Source: Bacteroidota bacterium (GTDB taxonomy: Bacteria; Bacteroidota; Bacteroidia; Flavobacteriales; Schleiferiaceae). From it: a stretch of DNA of 35,500 bases. The stretch covers positions 1 to 35,500 of the forward strand of contig PZPA01000011.1 of assembly GCA_003045825.1 (NCBI GenBank), given 5' to 3'. This document shows, in pieces, positions 23,733 through 31,972 of the stretch. The translations under genes and the position numbers were made by a program. The notes beneath the pieces are model-generated. The model saw only the letters and a list, made by a program, of their open reading frames with translations, ran no database searches and was not told the DNA's origin. How positions within the stretch are numbered: the first letter of the stretch is position 1; each line of letters begins with the position of its first letter.

Positions 23733-24893
23733 TTATTGAAATACTCTTATATAATCCACCAGCATATACTGGGGGAACGTGGTTGAAGGGCCTACTGGAC
23801 CAGGCCAGTTTCCTTCTACGGCAATATTTAAAATAAAAAAGAACTTCTTTTTAAACGCGCCCAGATTGGCAATGTTTAATGTATGATACTGAATGTCGTC
23901 GCGGTACCATTTAATTGCGCCACTATCCCAAACTATGGAGAATACATGAAATTCATCATTGTATGTACCCGAAGCGAGGCTATTGTTGCCGCTGTGCTCA
24001 GCATGGCTGCCATTATTTGACCAATGTCCTGTTCCATAAATAGTACGATCGTTATAGCCATCACCTCCGATCAGCTCCATTATATCGATCTCGCCACAGC
24101 TCGGCCAGCCTTCGGTAGAAAAATTATCACCCAACATCCATAAGGCAGGCCATATTCCAGGTCCATAAGGAACCTTCGCTCGTATGTCTATTCGCCCGTA
24201 TTTGAACGACTGCTTTCCTTGAGTTGTGATTCTTGCCGAAGTATATGGCGCACCTAAATGCGTTTCTTCCTTTGCGGTAATTCTCAAATATCCTTGATCA
24301 AGCTCAGCATTCCTATTACCACCGCGGTAATATTGACTTTCATTATTTCCCCAACCCGAAGCACCAGTTTCATAATTCCAATCAGATAGATTTAAATCTG
24401 TACCTGAAAAATCTTCCTCCCAGACCAATGTTTTACCTGGATAGGAATTCGGTGTAGTATACCCTATATCTACTATAGGTGGCGCACCATCGTCGTTACG
24501 CAACGTAATTGATGCATACGGCTCGGGTATGGTCACATTCACAGGATTGCTAAACGAAATCCAGAAACTTTCTGTTTCTTCTGAATCCACGTCACCAAAG
24601 ATGGTTAGCGGAATAGACGCCATAGTAGCACCTTTTGCAATTTCCAACGTGCCTTGTGCTTGTTCAAAATCGACTCCTGAATCAGCATTTACACCGTTCG
24701 TCGCATAATCAAGCGTAATGGTTTTGGCTGCAGGAGCAGATAAAAACACATCAAAGTCTATAACTTTAGTTGCATTCCCTTCATCTATCTCGATGCTGTA
24801 GGCACTAAGTTGAGGAACCGCAGGAGTCTCGCAACCAAAGGTGGCGAGACTCACAACGATCGTTAATGCTATATTACGCAATGTTTGAATCAT
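23733..24893 (-). CDS. GH16 laminarinase-type lipoprotein with N-terminal Calx-beta domain
   Basis: Endo-beta-1,3-glucanase candidate, 386 residues. Lipoprotein signal with Cys21 (SLATFGC) places it on the outer membrane. Residues about 30-135 form a Calx-beta domain (SIEIDEGN, DSGVDFEQAQGTL, DVDSEETESFWISF). Residues about 155-386 form the GH16 jelly roll: WEEDFSG, WGNNESQYY, YGRIDIRAK, GIWPALWML and the catalytic GEIDIME in which Glu268 is nucleophile and Glu273 acid/base with Asp270 between. The GEIDIME spacing with one extra residue is that of laminarinases and lichenases rather than carrageenases or agarases. It sits in the susCD operon, three bases after the PKD lipoprotein gene, and gives the best clue that the locus targets laminarin-like glucan. 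Confidence 0.94.
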   Translation of the reverse strand: MIQTLRNIALTIVVSLATFGCETPAVPQLSAYSIEIDEGNATKVIDFDVFLSAPAAKTITLDYATNGVNADSGVDFEQAQGTLEIAKGATMASIPLTIFGDVDSEETESFWISFSNPVNVTIPEPYASITLRNDDGAPPIVDIGYTTPNSYPGKTLVWEEDFSGTDLNLSDWNYETGASGWGNNESQYYRGGNRNAELDQGYLRITAKEETHLGAPYTSARITTQGKQSFKYGRIDIRAKVPYGPGIWPALWMLGDNFSTEGWPSCGEIDIMELIGGDGYNDRTIYGTGHWSNNGSHAEHSGNNSLASGTYNDEFHVFSIVWDSGAIKWYRDDIQYHTLNIANLGAFKKKFFFILNIAVEGNWPGPVGPSTTFPQYMLVDYIRVFQ

Positions 24894-24896
24894 CTA

Positions 24897-25778
24897 TTAC
24901 GATTGAGAGTATAGTGTGAAGCGCCAAAGGCCGCCACCGAAATCGCATTCAATTTCCATATAACGGTCTCCCGCAACATCTGTCATTGATAAAATGTCAT
25001 ACGTTACTGACGTTACCGGTGAAGAAACCTCACCGCCATTTGCCGCCTTTGGAATCCCAATAAACGCACCAAGACCATTTACCTTTAATTGATCCGGTAA
25101 AGGACCATTTCCAGGAATGATTTCAAAAGAATGTATTCCACTTGCCCAAGCATCGTGCGGATAAGTCAAGTTCGTTTCAGGCGTACAACCTTCTGCTGCA
25201 ACACCCATGTAGGTTTCTGCATAGACATCTCCATTTGCATCATACTCCATGGTACCGTCTTCGCTGAAAATCCACTCATCGTTGAACAGACATGGACGAT
25301 CTGTTGGTCCCGTTGCCGGGATTGCCCACCACGTTGTATTGCCGTCTGGACCGACCCATAGTGAGCCCGCCTGTGGTGCAAGACTCCACGTTCTGTTTGA
25401 ACATTCCGTTAACCACTCCATGGCGCCAATACATGGCATAGGACCGTCTTTCAAAATTTCAATTTGGCCATTAGCAGAAGCACTACCGCCTTGATTAAAG
25501 ACAGTGTGCGTTACGTCATAAGTACCCATAGTTCCTATAAATACTTCGACACTTTCACCCGTATAAGTTCCTACGCCTTCGATGTCCCAATTAAATAGGA
25601 ACGGATCACCAGAACTGTTCGATACCAACTGAACAGTATTACTGTCAATGTACGTAAGTGAATAATCTGCCTGAGGGAGTGCTCCCAATTCTGTATGTCC
25701 CGCTTCGCTTGGCTCACAAGCAATGAAACCGAACGCTACAAGACTAAATAAAGCTAATTTCTTTAACATCGTTATCAA
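24897..25778 (-). CDS. PKD-domain surface glycan-binding lipoprotein (SusE-position SGBP)
   Basis: Predicted outer-leaflet lipoprotein, 293 residues, with a lipobox ending at Cys21 (AFGFIAC). Residues about 35-110 form a PKD-like Ig fold (VQLVSNSSGDPFLFNWDIEG... GTYDVTHTVFNQGGSAS). Residues about 113-293 form a Trp-rich beta domain (CSNRTWSLAPQAGSLWVGPD, TTWWAIPAT, DEWIFSEDGTMEYDANG) of the sort seen beside susCD in laminarin loci of marine Flavobacteriia. It occupies the SusE/SusF position, three bases from both neighbours, so co-translation with susD and GH16 is expected. The role, holding glycan for the SusCD transporter, is inferred from position and fold. Confidence 0.85.
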   Translation of the reverse strand: MITMLKKLALFSLVAFGFIACEPSEAGHTELGALPQADYSLTYIDSNTVQLVSNSSGDPFLFNWDIEGVGTYTGESVEVFIGTMGTYDVTHTVFNQGGSASANGQIEILKDGPMPCIGAMEWLTECSNRTWSLAPQAGSLWVGPDGNTTWWAIPATGPTDRPCLFNDEWIFSEDGTMEYDANGDVYAETYMGVAAEGCTPETNLTYPHDAWASGIHSFEIIPGNGPLPDQLKVNGLGAFIGIPKAANGGEVSSPVTSVTYDILSMTDVAGDRYMEIECDFGGGLWRFTLYSQS

Positions 25779-25781
25779 TTT

Positions 25782-27296
25782 TTAGTATCCTGGATTCTGG
25801 GTTAAAACATCTGGTGCAGCATCTATTTCTTGCTGCGGAATAGGAAGGTATGTGTGTGTTGAAGCAACGAAGCCTTGGTCTCCTAACACCTCTGAAGCCT
25901 TTCCTGTTCTAATAAGATCGAAGAAACGGTGTCCTTCCGTCGCTAATTCCAAACGACGCTCGGAATAAATATCTTCTAGCAATTGATTTCCAGAGCTCGT
26001 TAAAGCAGCGAGACCTACACGATCTCTTACCTGATTAAGGTATGTTCTTGCGGTTCCTTCTGAACCACCGCTTCTTACGATTGCCTCTGCAGCCATAAGC
26101 AATACATCCGCATAACGGATTTCACGAATGTTATTCCCCCAATTCAATGCAGGATCACCGTCTGGTGCAACATTCGCAGCTATTGGTGCATATTTGCGCA
26201 TCCAGAAGCCGGTGTTTTGATACGCAGGCGTATATTCTGCGCCAGGCAAGGCATTTGCGTCGATAATGGTGTATCCATAACGTGGGTCGCCGTCCATAGC
26301 AGCTTCCAATTCAGTTGATACCGGACAGAATCCCCATCCTGTAGCATAAGTAGGACCATTGTAATCACGCATTCCAATAAACTGGACACCAACGTTTCCT
26401 TCTCCACCGCCCCAGCCGAACGAGCCCCAATCTGAAGCCGAATTTTCGCTGTAGGTGATTTCAAAGACACTTTCTGAAGACCATTCACCGTCAGCGGTCC
26501 ACAGATCAGCAAAGCTAGTGAGCAACGAATATTCACCAGATTGAATGACCGACTCACATAGAGAGGCAACTTGGCTCATATTGTTTTCATCGTTCTCAAA
26601 AAGAAGGGCACGCGCCAAAAGAGCCTGTGCTGCACCTTTTGTTACACGACCTAATTGATTAGAGCTTACCGATGAAGGCAGAACAGCAATAGCATCCTCT
26701 AGGTCAGAAATAATCAAAGGGTATATTTGATCAGGACCAACTTGTTCAACTGTATAGTATTCTGATGCGCCCAATGTATGGTCTATTAAAGGGACATTGC
26801 CGAACAAACGTACCAGGTCAAAGTAAAATTTGGCACGTAAAAATTTAGCTTCACCTTTCGTGCGTGTTCTGAATGCTTCACTAGCATCCTCAATACCATC
26901 AATTTTCTCTAAGAATAAGTTGGCACGATAGATTCCTTTGTACGACTTTCTCCAAAATCCACGCTGTGGACCAAGGTTCGGTGTCAAAGTGAAATTATCA
27001 TACGCCACCCATGACGGCTGATCAGATGCATCACTTCCTCCTGCATAGGTATCATCAGATGCAACGTTTTGAAGAAAACGGAACATGGTAAACCCATACT
27101 GGTCGTTCCATTGTAGGACGTCATAGATACTAACAAGCGCCTCAAAGGCTTGTTCTTCCGTCTGGTAGTAGTTCACCTCCAATACACGACCTACAGGGCG
27201 AGTATTCAAGAAGTCTTTAGAACAAGACCCCAAGATCAATGTGAGCGCTAATAGTAAGCTGACCCAGATACTTTTTGTTTGGTTTAACTTATTCAT
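25782..27296 (-). CDS. susD: SusD/RagB family outer-membrane glycan-binding lipoprotein
   Basis: Lid of the SusCD importer that captures oligosaccharides at the cell surface. 504 residues, lipobox with Cys25 (LILGSC). The family start SKDFLNTRPVG..L.VNYYQTEEQAFEAL, TPR helices (RGFWRKSYKGIYRANLFLEKI; KGEAKFLRAKFYFDLVRLFGNVPL) and the C-terminal NNIREIRYADVLLMAAEA...YLNQVRDRVGL..IYSERRLELATEGHRFFDLIRTG block are diagnostic. The end PIPQQEIDAAPDVLTQNPGY is also typical. It starts seven bases after susC; the two products form one complex. Confidence 0.97.
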   Translation of the reverse strand: MNKLNQTKSIWVSLLLALTLILGSCSKDFLNTRPVGRVLEVNYYQTEEQAFEALVSIYDVLQWNDQYGFTMFRFLQNVASDDTYAGGSDASDQPSWVAYDNFTLTPNLGPQRGFWRKSYKGIYRANLFLEKIDGIEDASEAFRTRTKGEAKFLRAKFYFDLVRLFGNVPLIDHTLGASEYYTVEQVGPDQIYPLIISDLEDAIAVLPSSVSSNQLGRVTKGAAQALLARALLFENDENNMSQVASLCESVIQSGEYSLLTSFADLWTADGEWSSESVFEITYSENSASDWGSFGWGGGEGNVGVQFIGMRDYNGPTYATGWGFCPVSTELEAAMDGDPRYGYTIIDANALPGAEYTPAYQNTGFWMRKYAPIAANVAPDGDPALNWGNNIREIRYADVLLMAAEAIVRSGGSEGTARTYLNQVRDRVGLAALTSSGNQLLEDIYSERRLELATEGHRFFDLIRTGKASEVLGDQGFVASTHTYLPIPQQEIDAAPDVLTQNPGY

Positions 27297-27303
27297 TATT
27301 TAT

Positions 27304-30300
27304 TTATTTAAATGTGATGTTTAATCCAATGGTATTCACGCGCGCTTGCGGATAAATACCTCTATCGATTCCCATTCCGGCCCCAATCTCAGGATCAAAA
27401 CCGCTATACTTTGTAAAGGTCAACAAGTTTGTTCCGCTATAGTATACACGCATTTTACGCAAACCTAAGCGATCCGCAATGCCGCCCGTTAGATTGTAAC
27501 CAACTTGAAGTGATTTTAATCTAAAGAAGCTACCGTCTTCCACATAGAAGTCCGAACTACGTGCAAAGTTCTTATTCACGTCGTTAAAGGTCAAACGTGG
27601 ATAGGCATTCGTACTTCCCTCTCCAGTCCATCTATCGATAGCGGATGCTGGCATGTTAGAAGTAGGTAAATCGTAACGACGCGTTGCGTTGTAAATCTGA
27701 TTTCCAAAGACTCCTTGTCCAAAAATGTTGATATCCCAATTCTTGTAGCGCATATCAATGGTCAAACCAGCCGTCCAGTCCGGAGTTGGGTTACCAATCA
27801 TTGTGCGGTCATCCGCATCAATAACACCGTCACCATTTACATCAACAAAGCGGAAATCGCCGGGCTGGGCCATTGGCTGCAAGGTATCACCTTCTACTCC
27901 CGTATGTGAGAACACATCATTCATGTTTTGGAAAATACCGTCTGTTTGGTAACCGTAGAGGTAGCCAATCGGTAGACCTTCAGTTATACGCGTGATTTCT
28001 AAGCCTTGTGGGCCCCAACCGGCTCCTGTCAAGTAACCTGCATCATTACCTATCAAGACTACTTCATTTTTGATAAAACTTGTATTCCCACTAATTCCTA
28101 GAGAGAAGTCTTTACTGTACGTGCGGTCGTATCCAAACTCAATGTCTATACCTTGGTTCAACATAGAACCAACATTAGCCGTTGACGGATCATTACCAAT
28201 ATAATCAGGTAAAGGCGGGCGAGTTTTCATACCGTTGGTACGGCGGTTATACACGTCGAATCCAAGAACCAAATAATCGTAGGCGCGAATCTCAGCACCT
28301 AAGTTTAACTGGGCAACACTCTCCCAACGTAAATCTGGGTTAGCAACCTGCGCAGGCGTAGTTCCGTTCACTAAAACTTCATTTGCTCCGAACGTATACG
28401 AACGACCACCAATGATGGTTGAAGCATATTCTAATGATCCAGCAGCATCGCTACCGTTCAATCCATAACCAGCCTTTAACTTAAGGGTATTCACATTATC
28501 ATATATCCAGAAGTCTTCTTTATGAACGTTCCATCCTGCTGATAACGAAGGGAAATATCCCCAGCGATTATTCTGACCAAATCGAGAAGAGGCGTCACCA
28601 CGTAGAATTGCAGTTGCAACGTACTTTCCGTCATAATCATAATTTACACGACCGAAGTATGACTCAATAGCATAACGCTCCCAACGACCTCCATATACTT
28701 GCTCAGAGATCTCATTACGACCGTAATCGATCGTTGCATCTTGAAAGTCTTGGGTGGGAACATCGCGTTTGTTACCGCCGATGTAACGTCCATTTACCTC
28801 CTGAGCACTGTGTCCTAAGAGGTAATTAAGATTGTGCTTGCCAACACTGTGCGAGTAGGTCAATGTGTTATCCCAAATCCAGGTAAAACCTCTATTAAAT
28901 GAAGAATATACATTGTTTGTGTCCAATAGGTTGGTAGCATTTAAATAATGTGAAGGCGTTAAGCCATCGCTACCCCAAAATGCTAAATCAATCCCCATAC
29001 TAGAGCGTGCCTTTAATCCAGGTAGGATCTCAAATTCAGCATAGGTGTTGTTTACAATCTTGTCCGCCCATCCCACATTATTGATTATGCTGTACGCAGC
29101 AACGGGGTTGACTACCTCTGATGTAACTCTATTCGAGATTCCGAAGATTCCGTTATCATCTCTTACTAGGTTTGATCTAAGCACACCGCCAGAAGAATAA
29201 GGCGTACCTGATAAAACCGTTGGATCTGTTTCGTATAAAGGCGTAATGGGGTCAATATTCAAAGCGCGACCCAAGGGTGATCCCCATTCTGTATTTTCAG
29301 CTACACCATTGCTTTGGTTGTGTGTGTAAGCTACGTTCCAACCCACTGTGAGACGGTCGTTAACTTTTGTAGTCGTGTTTAGACGAGCTGCAAGTCTTTC
29401 ATAGTACGATTTGCCTTCAGCAACAATTCCTTCCTGATTGAAAGAACTAACAGAAGCATAATACGAACCGCGATCTGTTCCGCCGGCAACACTTATATCA
29501 CTATTCTGAATGATCGCGTTTCTATTGAACACTGCATCTTGCCAATCTGTCCCAACGCCATACTGAGATGGGTTTGAGTAAGGAAGCGCCTGACCTGCCG
29601 CTGCGGCCATTTCATTTTGCAAGGTGGCGTATTCTGTTGCATTGAGCACTGGAGTTTTCTTCCAAGGGTTTTGCAGTCCCGTGTAAGAAGTAACTTTTAC
29701 TTGCATTCCTTTGACCTTCGATCCATTTTTGGTTGTAATGATAATTACACCGTTTGCACCGCGCGCTCCATAAATTGCAGCAGATGCTGCATCTTTAAGA
29801 ACTTCGATTGTCTCAATGTCATTTGGGTTTAAGAAATCAATCCCTCCACCAATAACTACTCCATCAACGACATACAGTGGATCCGATCCGTTAATAGAAG
29901 ACGTCCCTCTAATGCGTATCGTTGCCCCCGCACCAGGTTGTCCTGAGCTTTGAACGACGCTGACTCCGGAAGTACGGCCTTGAAGCGCAGTTTCAACACG
30001 TGGCAGCTGCAAATCTTCAAGATCTTCGCTTTTAACACTTGAAATAGCGCCAGTAACATTGGATTTTTTCTGAGTACCGAAACCAACTACAACTACCTCA
30101 TCGAGCGTAGCACCAGCTTGGTCATATTTTAGTTTTACAGTAATCTCCTTGGACGCGCCAAATTCAATATTCTGAGAGAGATAGCCCACAAAGGACACTC
30201 TTGCTGTTGAACCCTGAGCCACATCAAGGGTCCATCTACCCTCTATATCTGTCATTGCAGATTTCTGTCCTGCCTTGATAACTGCACCCGGAAGAGGTGA

Positions 30301-30411
30301 GTTGTCCGTAGCATCTAGAACAACGCCTCTATACTGAGCGCCCAACTGCGCTGAGAATCCTATCGTGAATAGGAACAATAGAGACGCGATGAAATGTTTT
30401 CGTTTAGTCAT
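27304..30411 (-). CDS. susC: SusC/RagA family TonB-dependent glycan transporter
   Basis: Outer-membrane beta-barrel importing oligosaccharides with SusD. The frame is open to 30483, but the ATG at 30411 starts a proper signal peptide (MTKRKHFIASLLFLFTIGFS), so 1035 residues are preferred. A carboxypeptidase-regulatory-like domain follows (YRGVVLDATDNSPLPGAVI), then the plug with the SusC signature (DEVVVVGFGTQKKSNVTGAI, ...RGTSSINGSDPLYVVDGV..., IYGARGANGVIIITTK) and a 22-strand barrel ending in NTIGLNITFK with terminal Phe-Lys. No N-terminal STN signalling domain, so regulation is unlikely to use an anti-sigma factor. It is the first gene of the operon; a candidate promoter and direct-repeat operator lie upstream. 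Confidence 0.97.
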   Translation of the reverse strand: MTKRKHFIASLLFLFTIGFSAQLGAQYRGVVLDATDNSPLPGAVIKAGQKSAMTDIEGRWTLDVAQGSTARVSFVGYLSQNIEFGASKEITVKLKYDQAGATLDEVVVVGFGTQKKSNVTGAISSVKSEDLEDLQLPRVETALQGRTSGVSVVQSSGQPGAGATIRIRGTSSINGSDPLYVVDGVVIGGGIDFLNPNDIETIEVLKDAASAAIYGARGANGVIIITTKNGSKVKGMQVKVTSYTGLQNPWKKTPVLNATEYATLQNEMAAAAGQALPYSNPSQYGVGTDWQDAVFNRNAIIQNSDISVAGGTDRGSYYASVSSFNQEGIVAEGKSYYERLAARLNTTTKVNDRLTVGWNVAYTHNQSNGVAENTEWGSPLGRALNIDPITPLYETDPTVLSGTPYSSGGVLRSNLVRDDNGIFGISNRVTSEVVNPVAAYSIINNVGWADKIVNNTYAEFEILPGLKARSSMGIDLAFWGSDGLTPSHYLNATNLLDTNNVYSSFNRGFTWIWDNTLTYSHSVGKHNLNYLLGHSAQEVNGRYIGGNKRDVPTQDFQDATIDYGRNEISEQVYGGRWERYAIESYFGRVNYDYDGKYVATAILRGDASSRFGQNNRWGYFPSLSAGWNVHKEDFWIYDNVNTLKLKAGYGLNGSDAAGSLEYASTIIGGRSYTFGANEVLVNGTTPAQVANPDLRWESVAQLNLGAEIRAYDYLVLGFDVYNRRTNGMKTRPPLPDYIGNDPSTANVGSMLNQGIDIEFGYDRTYSKDFSLGISGNTSFIKNEVVLIGNDAGYLTGAGWGPQGLEITRITEGLPIGYLYGYQTDGIFQNMNDVFSHTGVEGDTLQPMAQPGDFRFVDVNGDGVIDADDRTMIGNPTPDWTAGLTIDMRYKNWDINIFGQGVFGNQIYNATRRYDLPTSNMPASAIDRWTGEGSTNAYPRLTFNDVNKNFARSSDFYVEDGSFFRLKSLQVGYNLTGGIADRLGLRKMRVYYSGTNLLTFTKYSGFDPEIGAGMGIDRGIYPQARVNTIGLNITFK

Positions 30412-30452
30412 TTTGTCGAGTTGTTTTAAAGATAAAGTGTATTTGGTACACT

Positions 30453-30484
30453 CAAAGATGCTTAACTGTAGGTCGAAACACAAA
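30453..30484 (-). promoter_or_regulatory. Candidate Bacteroidota-type promoter of the susCD operon
   Basis: On the minus strand a TTTG (30481-30484), a 20-base spacer and CATCTTTG (30453-30460) match the -33 TTTG / -7 TAnnTTTG pattern with one mismatch. The inferred transcript start lies about 35 bases before the susC ATG at 30411, a normal leader length. Direct repeats sit just upstream of the -33 box. Confidence 0.5.
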
Positions 30485-30491
30485 CCTTAGC

Positions 30492-30513
30492 GCCGGACAA
30501 ATGCCGGACATTT
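30492..30513. repeat. Tandem 11-bp direct repeat, candidate activator site upstream of susC
   Basis: On the minus strand AAATGTCCGGC is followed directly by ATTTGTCCGGC, ten of eleven positions identical, so two TGTCCGGC boxes sit one helical turn apart on the same face of DNA. The lower copy ends eight bases upstream of the TTTG -33 box. The GC-rich boxes stand out in an A/T-rich leader. This spacing suits a dimeric LuxR-type activator such as the one encoded at 19487-22303; binding is inferred. No second copy was found elsewhere in the window. Confidence 0.55.
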
Positions 30514-30573
30514 GCATAAACCGCCCTGTTATTATAGGTTTAACAGCGCTCAAAGCGGTTGCCTACACAAGGA

Positions 30574-30939
30574 TTAAGCGTCTAACAAATCGTCAATATC
30601 GCGACGGTCCTTTTTTGTAGGGCGTCCTAGTCCTTTTTGACGACTTACATTACGCGCTAAGCGTAGAAACGCCATTTTATCGAGCTCTACCTGAGGGGTT
30701 TTGTTTTCAATAAGGTCCGCAACAAATTTCGCACTAACCCGACTTTTAGGCAATGCTTTGATTTGGAAGACTTCATCATAGCCGTGACGTTTTAAGGTGA
30801 AAACATCTCCCTCTTTGACTTCGCGTGAAGGTTTAACGGAATTTTCATCCATGAAAACACGATTGCTGCGCACCTGCTCACCGGCTAAGGTGCGGGTTTT
30901 GAACAATCGGACACACCACAAGAATTTGTCTATACGCAT
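30574..30939 (-). CDS. S4-domain RNA-binding protein, Hsp15-like
   Basis: Small ribosome-associated RNA-binding protein, 121 residues. The S4 fold begins at once (MRIDKFLWCVRLFKTRTLAGEQVRSNRVFMDENSVKPSREVKEGD), the alpha-L RNA-binding motif. The basic tail SRQKGLGRPTKKDRRDIDDLL is the hallmark of Hsp15 relatives, which rescue 50S subunits with stalled nascent chains after heat stress. The length and the R-P-T-K-K-D-R-R-D tail match the family. It is a single gene, codirectional with susC but separated by 162 bases, and divergent from the isomerase-like lipoprotein gene. The heat-shock role is from family knowledge only. Confidence 0.9.
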   Translation of the reverse strand: MRIDKFLWCVRLFKTRTLAGEQVRSNRVFMDENSVKPSREVKEGDVFTLKRHGYDEVFQIKALPKSRVSAKFVADLIENKTPQVELDKMAFLRLARNVSRQKGLGRPTKKDRRDIDDLLDA

Positions 30940-30997
30940 GGCTACAAAATTGCACGTTTTCCACTAATTTCAAGCCTTCAAGATTAAAAATGATCGC

Positions 30998-31924
30998 ATG
31001 AAGAAATCAGCACTCCTCGGGGCATTTATCTTTAGTACGTTATTTGCCTGTCAAAACGGAGACGAAGCGGCAACCGCGACCCCGGAAGAAAGCACTCAGG
31101 TTATGAATCACTCAGCAAAAGGCTACCAATTGTACACCGTGCGTGAAGCACTTACCGGGGCGGACTCCATCTCAGCTACCCTGCGGGCTACGCGCGAAAT
31201 GGGTTATGAAAAAGTGGAGAGCTTTGGCTATACGGAAGGCGGTTTTTTAGGCCTGAGCACCACAGATTTTAAAAAGGCAATTACAGATGCGGAGCTTAAA
31301 AGTCCATCTGGACACTATATGCCTCCAGAATTGGCCAGTGAGACGATGGGAACCATCGATCCAGCGTCCATTGATGCGTTTTTAGATGCTGCAGAGGCGC
31401 TTGAACAAAAATGGGTCATTATACCCTGGATGAACGAAGCATGGAGAAATAAAGAAGGGTACGATCATTTGATTGAATACCTTATCCAGCTGGGAGAAGC
31501 TGCAGCAAAACGCGGTATGGTAGCGGGCTGGCACAACCATGATTTCGAATTTACACCTTTAGTAGCGAATGATCCGAACGCGCCCTTTGCGTACGAATAC
31601 CTTTTAAATGCCCTAGAAAGAAGCAACGTGATCTTTGAAATGGACATACACTGGGTGGCCTATGCTGGACAAAATCCTGTTGAATGGATGGCGAACTATC
31701 CGGGCCGATTCCCTTTGTGGCATGTGAAAGACTTTGCAGCGGATACCTCAACGCAAGTACCTGTTGGTCAAGGTGTACTGGACTGGGCGGAAATATTCGC
31801 TATGGCTGAAACTGCTGGGCTGCAACATTACTTTATCGAACAAGATTTCTGTGCCGCGGACAAAAGCGTTCAATGCCTTCAAGAAAGTATTGATTGGGCC
31901 AACCAACAGCCCTTCATGGATTAA
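30998..31924 (+). CDS. Secreted sugar phosphate isomerase/epimerase-like TIM-barrel lipoprotein
   Basis: 308 residues with a lipoprotein signal (MKKSALLGAFIFSTLFAC, Cys18) and a short acidic and Ala-rich linker, then an AP-endonuclease-2/xylose-isomerase-like TIM barrel. Expected metal-site pieces are visible: YQLYTVREAL at the first strand, GWHNHDFEF (His-x-His), FEMDIHWVAYAGQNP (Glu/Asp-x-His), LWHVKDF (His-x-Lys-Asp) and FIEQDFC near the end. Such proteins are common exported lipoproteins in Bacteroidota, often near sugar-oxidation genes; the substrate is unknown. It starts 48 bases before kbl and may be co-transcribed with it. Confidence 0.85.
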   Translation: MKKSALLGAFIFSTLFACQNGDEAATATPEESTQVMNHSAKGYQLYTVREALTGADSISATLRATREMGYEKVESFGYTEGGFLGLSTTDFKKAITDAELKSPSGHYMPPELASETMGTIDPASIDAFLDAAEALEQKWVIIPWMNEAWRNKEGYDHLIEYLIQLGEAAAKRGMVAGWHNHDFEFTPLVANDPNAPFAYEYLLNALERSNVIFEMDIHWVAYAGQNPVEWMANYPGRFPLWHVKDFAADTSTQVPVGQGVLDWAEIFAMAETAGLQHYFIEQDFCAADKSVQCLQESIDWANQQPFMD

Positions 31925-31972
31925 ACTAAACCGCTCAAGCAGCGTTAACACAACAACGAATTCAAAAGACCT

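Noticed and set aside
16688-30411. Recent horizontal transfer of the glycan locus
   Set aside because: The region reads slightly more A/T-rich than its flanks, but no integrase, transposase, tRNA or flanking repeat was seen; composition alone is not enough without computation.
30412-30483. N-terminal extension of susC to 30483
   Set aside because: The extra 24 residues would precede a normal signal peptide and overlap the likely promoter; the ATG at 30411 fits better.
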